From Fibrobacter sp. (lineage in GTDB: Bacteria > Fibrobacterota > Fibrobacteria > Fibrobacterales > Fibrobacteraceae): a stretch of 64,000 bases of DNA. Shown one piece after another: positions 9,364 through 17,867 of this stretch. Location: the NCBI GenBank assembly GCA_017412605.1, contig JAFPWY010000013.1, positions 186,001 to 250,000 on the forward strand, in the 5' to 3' direction. The notes below the pieces were generated by a model that saw only the letters and a program-made list of their open reading frames with translations, did no database searches and was not told the DNA's origin. The translations under genes were made by a program, and so were the position numbers. Numbering within the stretch: the stretch's first letter is position 1; each line of letters opens with the position of its first letter.

Positions 9364-9384
9364 GGTGTTCCTTGTGTTTGTTCT

Positions 9385-11442
9385 TTAGGGTTCAACGAAA
9401 AATTGGGCCAGGTAGTCGGAAAGCTTTTGGGGGTCGACCGGTTTTGCGATGTGGCCGTTCATGCCGACCTGGAAAGCTTTTTGCCGGTCCTCTTCAAAAG
9501 CGTTCGCCGTCATGGCGACGATAGGAATCTGCGAGTAGCCGGAATTGCCCAGCTTGCGGATTTCACTGGCGGCCTCGTATCCGTCCATTACGGGCATCTG
9601 GATGTCCATCAGCACGAGGTCAAACATGCCTGGCTTGTTGCTTTTGATTTTTTGTAGGGCTATGGCGCCGTTCTCGGCTTCATCCACGATGAAGCCCAGT
9701 TCCTTGAGGTGGTCCAGCGCAATTTCGCGGTTCAGTTCGTTGTCCTCGACCAGCAGGACTCTCTTCCCTTCGAACAGTCCGTTGAGCGATGCCTTGGACA
9801 GGGCATCTGCGTCTTTCTTGAAGGTGTAGAACTTCTCCTGGACGTTGAAACTGAGGTGGCAGGTCACTGTGGTTCCCTTCCCCTGCTCGCTCTCGATTTC
9901 CATGGAACCGCCCATCATCTCGACGAAGTTCTTGGTGATGGCAAGTCCGAGGCCTGTACCGTTGACCCCGCTTGTGGTGGAGCTTTGTTCGCGGGTAAAC
10001 GCATCGAAAACATGGGCCAGGAATTCCTTGCTCATGCCGATGCCGTTGTCCTTGATGATGAAGTCGAAACAAGCGACGCCCTGGAAACTCGGGGTCTGCT
10101 TTACGGTGAACTGGATGTGGCTGTTGTGCGGGGAATACTTGATGGCATTGCTCAGAATGTTCAGGAGTATGCGCTCCAGGTGCATGGAGTCGGCATAGAT
10201 GTTCTCGTTCTGGATGCCCTTCATCGAAAGTTCCAGCGTCGTTTCGCTCTTGGCCGCTGTTTCCTGTACGATGGAGATGAACTTGGTGATGAACTCCGGC
10301 AGGTTGATGGCATCGCTTCTCAGGTTGATCTTCCCGCTTTCGATGTGTGCCATGTCGAGCACGTCGTTGATGAGGCTCAGCAGGTGGTCGCCGGCGAGGG
10401 CGACTTTTTCCAGGTAGTCGATGGCCTGCGCCTTGTTGTCGATGTACTTCCGCGCCATGGAGGCAAACCCGAGGATGGCGTTCATCGGGGTCCGGATGTC
10501 GTGGCTCATGTTGAACAGGAATCGGCTCTTCGCTGCATTCGCTGCTTCTGCCTTGGCCGTGGCTTCCTGCAGTTCGGTTTTCTGGCGGTTTTGCTGTTCG
10601 CGCTGTTCAAGTTCTGCTCGGCGCTCGTCGTCTATGTTGCTTAAGCCCAAAATGACGCAGTTGCCTGTGTGGCTTTCCTTGTCGCGTGTGAGCTTGATTC
10701 GGAAGAACTGCTCGTTTCCGTCGATGTTCGCCTTGAACTCGATGAACAGCACCGGTTCGCGTTCGAGATAGTTGAGGATGTAGTCTCTTTGCAGGCGGGC
10801 GTACACCTTCATGCGGTCCTGCTTGACAACAAGGTGGTCAACCAGGTTTTCCATCTGCTTGCTGTAAGGCGGCTGCATATCGAACTTCTTGATGCATTCC
10901 TCCATCAGCTTGCTGGTGCGGTAGCAGAAGTAGGTGTCGCGGTCGAGGTCGATGTAGAAAATGCTTTCGTAGTCGCTGGTGATGCCGTTCAGCATGGCAT
11001 CCATCTGCGCTATTCGCGTGTGCTTCCGTTCGCGTTCGGAAACGTCCTTTACCACGCAGAATGTGTAGATATCTCCGTCCTCGCCCTTCATCAGGTAGAA
11101 TTTCTGTTCGAGGCAGATGGGGGTGGTCCCGTCTGCTGGAACGGTCCAGTAGCTGGCCTGGGTGCAAAGTTCGTTGTTCTTGAACTTCTCGAGAAGGTTT
11201 TCCCGGCTAGCCGTTTCCAGGAATTCCCTAGCTTTGGTGAGCAGGTTCTCTTTGGCCCACTGGTTGACAAATTCCGAGTAGCGTGCCGCTTCGTGGTGCC
11301 TTCCCTTGCGCATGGGGACTGTGCGCCCCTTGATGATTCTGTAAAAATCACCTATGACGACATCCTTGGTCAGGTTGCATTCGAAATAGCCATAAGCTTT
11401 ATAGGTCAGTGCGTCGATGAGATTCTGGGCAATTTTTATCAT
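9385..11442 (-). CDS. Soluble hybrid sensor histidine kinase with receiver domain
   Basis: 685 residues from ATG 11442; longer in-frame extensions would run through the divergent acyltransferase gene and are rejected. No transmembrane segment is evident, so it is probably cytoplasmic. The first 290 residues look like two divergent PAS-type sensor regions, followed by a short coiled coil (about 272-303), HisKA with His314 (NMSHDIRTPMNA), HATPase (N-box SNAIKYS at 431, G-box GTGLGL at 495), and a C-terminal receiver domain (560-683) with phospho-acceptor Asp613 in VLMDIQMP. Phosphate presumably flows to the adjacent HPt protein. The signal is unknown; its position inside a hydrolase island suggests, without proving, a link to polysaccharide use. 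Confidence 0.92.
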   Translation of the reverse strand: MIKIAQNLIDALTYKAYGYFECNLTKDVVIGDFYRIIKGRTVPMRKGRHHEAARYSEFVNQWAKENLLTKAREFLETASRENLLEKFKNNELCTQASYWTVPADGTTPICLEQKFYLMKGEDGDIYTFCVVKDVSERERKHTRIAQMDAMLNGITSDYESIFYIDLDRDTYFCYRTSKLMEECIKKFDMQPPYSKQMENLVDHLVVKQDRMKVYARLQRDYILNYLEREPVLFIEFKANIDGNEQFFRIKLTRDKESHTGNCVILGLSNIDDERRAELEQREQQNRQKTELQEATAKAEAANAAKSRFLFNMSHDIRTPMNAILGFASMARKYIDNKAQAIDYLEKVALAGDHLLSLINDVLDMAHIESGKINLRSDAINLPEFITKFISIVQETAAKSETTLELSMKGIQNENIYADSMHLERILLNILSNAIKYSPHNSHIQFTVKQTPSFQGVACFDFIIKDNGIGMSKEFLAHVFDAFTREQSSTTSGVNGTGLGLAITKNFVEMMGGSMEIESEQGKGTTVTCHLSFNVQEKFYTFKKDADALSKASLNGLFEGKRVLLVEDNELNREIALDHLKELGFIVDEAENGAIALQKIKSNKPGMFDLVLMDIQMPVMDGYEAASEIRKLGNSGYSQIPIVAMTANAFEEDRQKAFQVGMNGHIAKPVDPQKLSDYLAQFFVEP

Positions 11443-11531
11443 AATAAAGCAATATATAAAAGAAGTAAGAAAAATAGAATGGAAAAAAAAGGTTGGCATT
11501 TGGACCATGTGAAAAACGTCACGATATTTGC

Positions 11532-11539
11532 TAAATTTG
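11532..11539 (+). promoter_or_regulatory. TAAATTTG promoter-like box before the acyltransferase
   Basis: The octamer fits the TAnnTTTG -7 element known from Bacteroidetes promoters and ends 8 nt before the chosen ATG at 11548. It would imply a very short leader. Confidence 0.4.
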
Positions 11540-11547
11540 GGCTCATA

Positions 11548-12717
11548 ATGCCGAAACCAGCGAATTATTTCCCCGCCATAGATGGACTCCGCCTGCTGGC
11601 GAGCCTCAATATCGTGATGTTGCACCTGGGCAGCTCCAACGCCCTTGCCTATATGGCGGACTGCACCTGGCTCATGCCTATATTCAATGCGCCGGCTTTC
11701 GCTGCGGGTATTTTCTATGTGTTCGCCGGGTTCCTTTTCGCAAGCAAGTTCAGTGACCCGGATCGCCGGATTCCGGTGGTGCCCTTCATGTTCAGCCGTA
11801 TCGCAAAGCTTTACCGCCTGCATTTCTTCATGACGCTTTTGATGTTTGTCGTGCTCGTGTTCAAGCTGAGCGGGTACACGCATCTGCCCGGGTTCAGCGA
11901 ACTGGGGGATTGCGCATCGAAGGGGCTTGCCGCCATGTCGCATCCCTGGCGCAGCTTGGTCATGCACTTGACGCTCACGTGGTCCATCGTTCCTGATCTT
12001 GGAATGAAGCTTAACGAGCCGTCGTGGTCGCTGACGAGTTTCTTCGCCTGCTATGCCATTACGCCTTGGTTCAGTCGTTGGCTGTTCAAGCGGAGTCGCC
12101 GCAGCCTCTGGGTGCTTTTCGGGCTTGTGTTTATCCCGGGAATCGCATGGGCTGCGGTATTCGGACTTACGGACAACCTTTGGTTTACTGGGTATGACGC
12201 GAAGTACAGGTTCTTCCACATGTTCGCTCCGGTCCGCATTTTTGAGTACCTGCTTGGCATGATAATTTACCGACTCTACAACGAGGGCTACTTCGACTTC
12301 CTCAAGCGCGACTACGTGAGCGGCATTGCCCAGGCGCTGTTGCTTGCGGCCCTTTACGGGAGCTTGTTCTTGCTGAACCCGAATTTGAACGCTGGCTTCA
12401 ACTACGCCTTCCACCACAGTTTGCCTATCCTCATTTACGGGCTGCTCGTACTTTCGCTGCTGAGCGGCAAGGGTTTCCTTGCATGGATTTTCTGCATCCC
12501 GCTTGTCCGTAAAATCGGCCGGGCTTCGTTCTACCCGTACCTGATTCACCTGCCGATTATCACGATTGCCTGGGGAATCTGCAACTTGAATCGTCCCAAG
12601 AATACGCTGCTTTTGCTGTTGTTTATATATACAGTGAGTACGCTTTATATGGAATTCAAGGTATGGCGTCGCAAGAAGGCGAAGCAGTCTGCAGGGGGCT
12701 CGCGCCCTACTGCTTGA
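11548..12717 (+). CDS. Acyltransferase family 3 integral membrane protein
   Basis: 389 residues from ATG 11548, chosen because the family usually begins about ten residues before the F-P-A-I-D-G-L-R motif seen here; an upstream ATG at 11479 would add 23 atypical residues. About ten hydrophobic segments are visible. The conserved histidine after the first helix (MLHLG) and an FARI-like arginine segment (MFSRIAKLYRLH) support the OafA/YrhL-type acyltransferase family, which moves acetyl or other acyl groups onto extracytoplasmic glycans. It is divergent from the histidine kinase (105 nt between starts). Acceptor unknown. Confidence 0.85.
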   Translation: MPKPANYFPAIDGLRLLASLNIVMLHLGSSNALAYMADCTWLMPIFNAPAFAAGIFYVFAGFLFASKFSDPDRRIPVVPFMFSRIAKLYRLHFFMTLLMFVVLVFKLSGYTHLPGFSELGDCASKGLAAMSHPWRSLVMHLTLTWSIVPDLGMKLNEPSWSLTSFFACYAITPWFSRWLFKRSRRSLWVLFGLVFIPGIAWAAVFGLTDNLWFTGYDAKYRFFHMFAPVRIFEYLLGMIIYRLYNEGYFDFLKRDYVSGIAQALLLAALYGSLFLLNPNLNAGFNYAFHHSLPILIYGLLVLSLLSGKGFLAWIFCIPLVRKIGRASFYPYLIHLPIITIAWGICNLNRPKNTLLLLLFIYTVSTLYMEFKVWRRKKAKQSAGGSRPTA

Positions 12718-12969
12718 AGCGTTGTTCAACACCTTGTGTAAAGTTTTGAAAACAAAGAAAACGTATGGCGTGATGAATCACACGCCGTATGCGTAAAAAG
12801 ACGTGCGCTTCTTCACTGTTTTCAAATGAAACCGATTTATTACACTTGGAAATCTTTCAAAAATGCTATTTGATTTTATATTTTATAGTGTCTGCCTTTA
12901 AATTGGATTGGTGTTTGTGTATTTAGAGGTGGTGCTGGGAGTTATCCATTTTTTTCAGAAGGTAACAGA
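12718..12969. other. Intergenic region with hairpin, upstream of the GH8 gene
   Basis: About 250 nt. A hairpin-capable inverted repeat around 12763-12793 (pairing GGCGTG with CACGCC) lies shortly after the acyltransferase stop. The rest is AT-rich and includes a TTTTATATTTTATAG segment near 12875-12890 that could be the GH8 promoter. No gene is seen. Confidence 0.35.
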
Positions 12970-15246
12970 ATGAAAAAAGCATTTACAGTTTTGACAACGG
13001 CGGTAGCCCTCGCGGCGGTCTCCTCCATGGCCGCTCCGAAATACCCGTTCCCCCAGAACATGAAGCATCCCCACGGTAACATTATCGAGTACGCCGATGT
13101 TTCCATGATCAAGGACCACTTCAGCAAGTGGAAAAGTGCCTGGTACGATGCAGGCCAGGGCTGGATTTACGCTCCGGAAGGCACCTGCTCTACGGTGTCC
13201 GAAGCTATTGCTTACGGTATGTTGATTGCCGTGTATATGGACGATGGTAGCAATGGCGCCAAGGACATGTTCGATAAGCTCTATGGGACCTGGAAGACCA
13301 ATGGCGGCAACGGCGGCGGTATGAACTGGCGTGTCGGTTGCGATGGCGGTTCTGGTTCTGCATCTGACGCTGACTTCGACGCCGCCCTCGCCCTTATCAT
13401 GGCTTCGAAGCAGTGGAGTCAGGATTCCTACCTGAACGACGCCAAGACGATTATTTCTTGGATGTCCACCAACGATATCAATGGCACTAAGATTAAGCCG
13501 GGTAGCCAGTGGAATGACGCTTTCAACCCGAGTTATGCCACCTTGGCCAACTTCCGCGTTTTCGCTGCGGTGGGCGGCTCTGGCGACTGGAATGGTGTTG
13601 CTACTTGGGGCGCAAACGAAATCAAGGCTTGCCAGAACCAAACTACGGGTCTCGTCCCGGACTGGTGTGACTGGAACAGCCACCAGCCGACGAAGACTTC
13701 TGCTTCCGTGCAGCAGTCCGAAGCTGCCGGTTTCTTCGATGACGCCGCCCGTACCCCGTGGCGCACGGCTTGGGACTACTACTGGTTTGGAACGGCCTCT
13801 TCTCAGGCCTTTAACGCTACCATTACCAAGTGGCTCTATACTGAAGCTCCTGTGGCTAGCGAAATCAATTCCGGTTACTATGTAGATGGCAAGCCTGAAA
13901 AATCCGTCAAGCGTAACTTCGCTTCTTCCACGTTCTCCGGTGGTCTCGGTCTCGCCGCTTCCAGTGACGAAACTGAAATTGGTCAGAAGTACCTCGGAAC
14001 GGTCTATAGCTACCTCGCTTCCAAGACGGCCTGCAAGAAGGCCGATAAGTGTGGTGAAGGTGACAATCCGGGCGAAAAGTACTACATGTCTACTTTGAAC
14101 CTCCTTTACCTCCTCCTCATGACCGGTAACATGCCCAACTTCTATGATATGACCGGTTTCACCGCCTTCACTCCGGATCCGAGCAAGGCTCCGTCGCTCA
14201 GCGAACTTGATGGCCAGCAGATGGAAATGAAGGATACGACCGTGGGTGTTTCTGGTTTCTGGCACTGGGGTGCCTACCATGACAAGTATGGTATCGGTAC
14301 CACGATGAAGCCGGACTCCGGCACGTCTCCGCTGGTTCTCCGTGGTGGCAAGATTTATGCCGAAGCTTCCATGCAGATCGGTCCTGAACCGGAATGGACT
14401 CAGGAAGCCGCTGATGCAGGTACCCTCAAGTATCCGTCTGCTGGTATTGCCATGTCCTTCCTCCCCGACAGCAAGCAGGGTGTCGACCTCCAGGCTCTCG
14501 GAGTCTCAAAACTCCGTATTACCATCAAGGCTTCCGGTCCTATCCGCATGGCTGTCCTCAACGGCAAGTCTGTAGAAGCTGGTTCCGAACCGGGTATTTA
14601 TGTCGAAAATTCTTCGGACTACAAGGTTATCGAGTACGACTTTACTCCGTATGAAATGGGTTTCAAGGGCTTGGACGACAAGAACAATGGTGGTCTTCTT
14701 GACTGGGTTGACCAGAACTCTGCTCCGGAAGGCAAGGACATCATCAAGGATGTCAGGGGCCTCAAGTTCGAAGTCAAGCAGAAGGAAGGCGGTATCGGTG
14801 ATGTCTCCATCAGCGCTATCGAATTCGTCGATGCTAGCGGCAACGTGATTGATCCGGTCTCTATTACCGGAATGCCGGGTGTCCGCAGCGAAATCACCCA
14901 GACTGCTCCGACTTCTTCCGGTTCTACCGATCCGAACTCCTCGGGTAGCAACCCGACTTCTTCGGGTACCAACCCGAACTCTTCCGGCGTTGGTCCTGCT
15001 GTGGGTTCTTCGGGCAATGCCCTCGCTACGGTCTTTGCTCCGGCTAGGTTCAATACCTCCGTTAACGGCCTCCAGATCCAGATCAGCAATGCTGCTGTCG
15101 GTTCTAACTTCGCTGTGTTCTCCATGCAGGGTAAGGTTATCCAGACCGGCATGATCAAGAACGGCAGCCAGCTTGTCACGGTCAAGAACAAGGGTGCCTA
15201 CGTGATCCGCGTCGGCAACGAAGTTCGCTCTGTCATCGTGAAGTAA
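12970..15246 (+). CDS. Secreted GH8 endoglucanase with CBM-like module, linker and sorting-like tail
   Basis: 758 residues, AGAAGG before the start and a signal peptide of about 22 residues. The GH8 catalytic region (about 25-390) has the proton-donor Glu78 in STVSEAIAYGM and the ASDADFD signature at 131-137. A second beta-rich region (about 410-640) resembles CBM11/CBM30-type carbohydrate-binding domains, though this is a weak call. A low-complexity Ser/Thr/Pro/Asn linker with repeated NPxSSG units (about 645-680) leads to a sorting-like C-terminal module (about 685-758). GH8 enzymes cut internal beta-1,4 bonds in cellulose or related glucans. Single-gene unit with its own terminator. Confidence 0.92.
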   Translation: MKKAFTVLTTAVALAAVSSMAAPKYPFPQNMKHPHGNIIEYADVSMIKDHFSKWKSAWYDAGQGWIYAPEGTCSTVSEAIAYGMLIAVYMDDGSNGAKDMFDKLYGTWKTNGGNGGGMNWRVGCDGGSGSASDADFDAALALIMASKQWSQDSYLNDAKTIISWMSTNDINGTKIKPGSQWNDAFNPSYATLANFRVFAAVGGSGDWNGVATWGANEIKACQNQTTGLVPDWCDWNSHQPTKTSASVQQSEAAGFFDDAARTPWRTAWDYYWFGTASSQAFNATITKWLYTEAPVASEINSGYYVDGKPEKSVKRNFASSTFSGGLGLAASSDETEIGQKYLGTVYSYLASKTACKKADKCGEGDNPGEKYYMSTLNLLYLLLMTGNMPNFYDMTGFTAFTPDPSKAPSLSELDGQQMEMKDTTVGVSGFWHWGAYHDKYGIGTTMKPDSGTSPLVLRGGKIYAEASMQIGPEPEWTQEAADAGTLKYPSAGIAMSFLPDSKQGVDLQALGVSKLRITIKASGPIRMAVLNGKSVEAGSEPGIYVENSSDYKVIEYDFTPYEMGFKGLDDKNNGGLLDWVDQNSAPEGKDIIKDVRGLKFEVKQKEGGIGDVSISAIEFVDASGNVIDPVSITGMPGVRSEITQTAPTSSGSTDPNSSGSNPTSSGTNPNSSGVGPAVGSSGNALATVFAPARFNTSVNGLQIQISNAAVGSNFAVFSMQGKVIQTGMIKNGSQLVTVKNKGAYVIRVGNEVRSVIVK

Positions 15247-15267
15247 TCCGGAAGGATTTTTGAAAAA

Positions 15268-15296
15268 GGCCGTGGGTTCGCCCACGGTCTTTTTTT
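15268..15296 (+). terminator. Intrinsic terminator of the GH8 gene
   Basis: A 7-bp stem (15270-15276 with 15281-15287, plus a flanking wobble) closes a TTCG tetraloop and is followed by seven or more T. A TATATT box for the next gene begins directly after it. Confidence 0.9.
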
Positions 15297-15298
15297 GT

Positions 15299-15304
15299 AT
15301 ATTC
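15299..15304 (+). promoter_or_regulatory. TATATT promoter-like box before the BatA-type gene
   Basis: GTATATTCTTG follows the T run of the GH8 terminator, about 47 nt upstream of the ATG at 15351. The same GTATATTCTGG string precedes the BatB-type gene at 17868, suggesting matched promoters for the two VWA genes. Confidence 0.4.
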
Positions 15305-15350
15305 TTGTGTGTTTTGGGGGAATCCCCTTGATTACGGAATTGGAAACGAA

Positions 15351-16445
15351 ATGGATATTGGTGCGCTGCATTTTCAGAATCCCGAAGCCTTCTGGCTGCT
15401 AGTCTTTGTCCCTATTCTTGTTGTGCTTTACATTTACCGCAATAGGCGCCGCAAAAGCACTATCAAGTTCCCTGCGCTTTCCATTGCCAAGAAGGCTGTT
15501 CCCAGCCGCCGTGTCCGTCTGAGACATATTGTTCCGGCCTTGCGACTTTTGGCCCTCAGCTGCTTTGTTATAGCGCTTGCACGCCCGCAAAATGCGATGG
15601 AGGTGGAATACACCTCTACCGATGGCGTCGACATCATGCTCGCCCTGGACGTGTCGGGCTCCATGGGTACGCTTGACATGCTGACCCGTGCCGAACAGGC
15701 CAAACTTGGCGTGATGAACGCGGAACGCCTGCTCAAGAGCGGCGATTACTGGAAGTATAGCCGCTTGGGGTATGCCAAGGAGGTCATTGCGGACTTTATC
15801 CAGAAACGTCATAGCGACCGCATCGGTCTTTCCGTGTTTGCCGGGCGCTCCTTTACCCAGTGCCCGCTGACATTGGATTATGGCTCCCTGCTCGAGATCC
15901 TTTCGGCTGTGAACGATTCTACAGCCACGGGCAATGGAACGGCGATTGGCGATGGACTCATGAACTCGCTCGCCCGTATAAAGAAGTCTACTGCGAAGTC
16001 CCGTGTTGTCGTGCTCCTCACGGACGGTAAGGACAATGCGAGCCTTGTTTCGCCCCTGCATGCTGCGGATGTGGCCAAGGCGTTGGGCGTGAAGGTCTAC
16101 ACCGTCGGCGTGGGCAAGAAGAAAGGCAAGATTCTGGGCTTCCAGCAAAATCCCTGGACGGGCGAAATTTCGTGGGCGGAAAGGGATATTACCCCCGAGG
16201 AAGGCATCGACGAAGAAATGCTCAAGGGCATCGCCCAGAAAACGGGAGGTCGCTTCTATCGTGCCGAGAACAGGGAAGAGCTGGAAAACATCTATTCCGA
16301 AATCGACGAACTCGAAAAGACCGAGATAGAGACGGTTGCTTATGCCCGTTATTCGGAAAAGTTCTATCCGTGGCTATTGATTGGCGCTTTGCTTATTTTG
16401 CTTGAACTCCTGCTTGCCAATACGCGCTTCGTCAGGATCCCCTAA
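15351..16445 (+). CDS. BatA-like VWA-domain membrane protein
   Basis: 364 residues from ATG 15351; a GTG at 15309 would only add 14 unlikely residues. Two N-terminal hydrophobic segments (about 12-30 and 58-78) carry the family motif ALARPQ just before the VWA domain. The MIDAS site DVSGS is present, with a downstream LLTDGKDN. A final transmembrane helix lies near 340-358. Bat proteins (Bacteroides aerotolerance type) are thought to act with MoxR ATPases at the cell envelope; none is in the window. Its paralogue lies at 17868 with a reversed gene between. The stop is 1 nt from the stop of that convergent gene. Confidence 0.88.
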   Translation: MDIGALHFQNPEAFWLLVFVPILVVLYIYRNRRRKSTIKFPALSIAKKAVPSRRVRLRHIVPALRLLALSCFVIALARPQNAMEVEYTSTDGVDIMLALDVSGSMGTLDMLTRAEQAKLGVMNAERLLKSGDYWKYSRLGYAKEVIADFIQKRHSDRIGLSVFAGRSFTQCPLTLDYGSLLEILSAVNDSTATGNGTAIGDGLMNSLARIKKSTAKSRVVVLLTDGKDNASLVSPLHAADVAKALGVKVYTVGVGKKKGKILGFQQNPWTGEISWAERDITPEEGIDEEMLKGIAQKTGGRFYRAENREELENIYSEIDELEKTEIETVAYARYSEKFYPWLLIGALLILLELLLANTRFVRIP

Positions 16446-16446
16446 T

Positions 16447-17601
16447 CTAGGGCTCGAAACCATTTTTTTCGTATAGCGACGTTGTCGGCTTGAAGCAGTT
16501 GTTCTTGGTGTCATCCAGGAATTCGATGACGTTGTTCACGCCCGGCTTGCCGAACTCAGAATAATTGATGCTGAATGTTATCGGCCATGGCGCAAGGCTT
16601 TGCAGCCTAGCGGTGTTGCTCGTAGCGATGAGCATGTTGCAGAAGGCTTCTACGTCGTTCCATGTCTTTTTTTCGAGGACGATGGCAAAGGAATGCTTCT
16701 GGTAGTGGGCCAGGAACATGTTGTCGCTGGTCATGCGCGCTCTCAGGAAGTCGGCGAATGCGATGACGATGGCCTCTACCTTTTTCTTGCCAAGCTTGCG
16801 GCGGATGTGGCGCATGTTGTCAAGCGTAATGGTCAACAGGAAAAGCCTCTGTTCCGATGTCAGGTCTGCTGTCTTGTCGCGAAGGAAATTGTTGAGCCTA
16901 CGCTCGTTATTGAGGCCGGTCAGGTGGTCCATCGTGATGAGCGTGCTTTGTTGAGTGATGTGGATGTGCAACAGCACCAGGGTGATGACCGGCGTGACAA
17001 TGGGAATTTCCAGCCTTTGCAGGGCTATTTGGATAAGGATGGCCACTACGGGGAGGACCATGATCCAGCACAAGTATTGCTCCTGTCTCCAGCCCGTCTT
17101 GGTGAAGTTCCTGTGGGCTGACCTGAAAGAAATGACGCTCGCCATTGCGATGTAGAAAATGCAGATGGAGTTTGTAATCGCCCACAGTTCGGGAATGTTG
17201 AACTCCTTGGGACTTCCCGGCTGGAGCTGATAGATGCGTGTTACGCAGTACAGGATGCCCATGACGAGCGGAATCGTGATGGGAATGGCATATTTGCGGA
17301 AATGGTAGGCGCTCCCGTATATCTTGTAATGGACGAAAAGGTTCCAAAGGTAGGGAATAAACTGCGTTATGGCGGCGGTGAGCACGACAATGACGTACTT
17401 GATGTCCGGGTTGTTTATTCTTTCTGGGAATTGGAGCTTGCCGACGATGTCCAGGAACGTTTCCGCAATCATCAAGATGAGGATCTTCTTGAACGTGCGC
17501 TCTTCGGGAAACTGCAGTAGCGAGATACGGTACTGGTATAGGACCAGTAACAGGATGGCTATGCAGCAGATGCCTATTTCTATCAGCGCGATGTTGTGCA
17601 T
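16447..17601 (-). CDS. Membrane protein with degenerate GGDEF domain
   Basis: 384 residues: an N-terminal membrane region of about six to seven helices (1-220) followed by a domain that starts like a diguanylate cyclase (DHLTGLNNERRLN) but lacks any GGDEF/GGEEF active-site motif. The corresponding position reads AHYQKHSFAIVL. It is therefore probably not an active c-di-GMP synthase and may be a sensor, an allosteric partner or a pseudo-enzyme. It lies on the minus strand between two plus-strand VWA genes and converges on the first with 1 nt spacing. Confidence 0.75.
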   Translation of the reverse strand: MHNIALIEIGICCIAILLLVLYQYRISLLQFPEERTFKKILILMIAETFLDIVGKLQFPERINNPDIKYVIVVLTAAITQFIPYLWNLFVHYKIYGSAYHFRKYAIPITIPLVMGILYCVTRIYQLQPGSPKEFNIPELWAITNSICIFYIAMASVISFRSAHRNFTKTGWRQEQYLCWIMVLPVVAILIQIALQRLEIPIVTPVITLVLLHIHITQQSTLITMDHLTGLNNERRLNNFLRDKTADLTSEQRLFLLTITLDNMRHIRRKLGKKKVEAIVIAFADFLRARMTSDNMFLAHYQKHSFAIVLEKKTWNDVEAFCNMLIATSNTARLQSLAPWPITFSINYSEFGKPGVNNVIEFLDDTKNNCFKPTTSLYEKNGFEP

Positions 17602-17684
17602 CTATATTCTCGGGTTCCTCAAGGACAATACGTCATGGAGATAGCAATATTATAAGAAAAAAGAACGGAAGTGGCTGAATAATT

Positions 17685-17712
17685 AAGAAAAAAAATTTTT
17701 TTCTTTTTTTTC
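17685..17712. repeat. A/T inverted repeat with trailing T run
   Basis: AAGAAAAAAA and its complement flank a single A (17685-17705), followed by further T. It lies about 85 nt upstream of the GGDEF-like gene start and 155 nt before the BatB-type gene. It could be a weak terminator or a curved-DNA element; no protein is encoded there. Confidence 0.35.
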
Positions 17713-17867
17713 GGGCGTCCCTCTTGTAAACAAGTTGTCTACAGAATGTGAACATTTATGGTGGATAGGGGCGGCTGTTGCTGAATAGTCCGCTTTCCTT
17801 GTACCGTTTTTTGTATATTCTGGGTGTTTTTGGAGACCGCCCCGTGCGTGCTCCATAGGAGACTTCA

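Noticed and set aside
10669-11547. Long plus-strand open frame antisense to the histidine kinase
   Set aside because: It is the upstream extension of the acyltransferase frame and has no family features; the kinase domains on the other strand are unmistakable.
11443-12732. N-terminal extension of the histidine kinase frame through the acyltransferase
   Set aside because: The extension has a low-complexity charged composition and is antisense to a clear membrane acyltransferase; ATG 11442 begins a plausible protein.
17726-17760. DnaA-box or origin-like sequence (TTGTAAACAAG and nearby)
   Set aside because: A single imperfect match without clustering or neighbouring replication genes.
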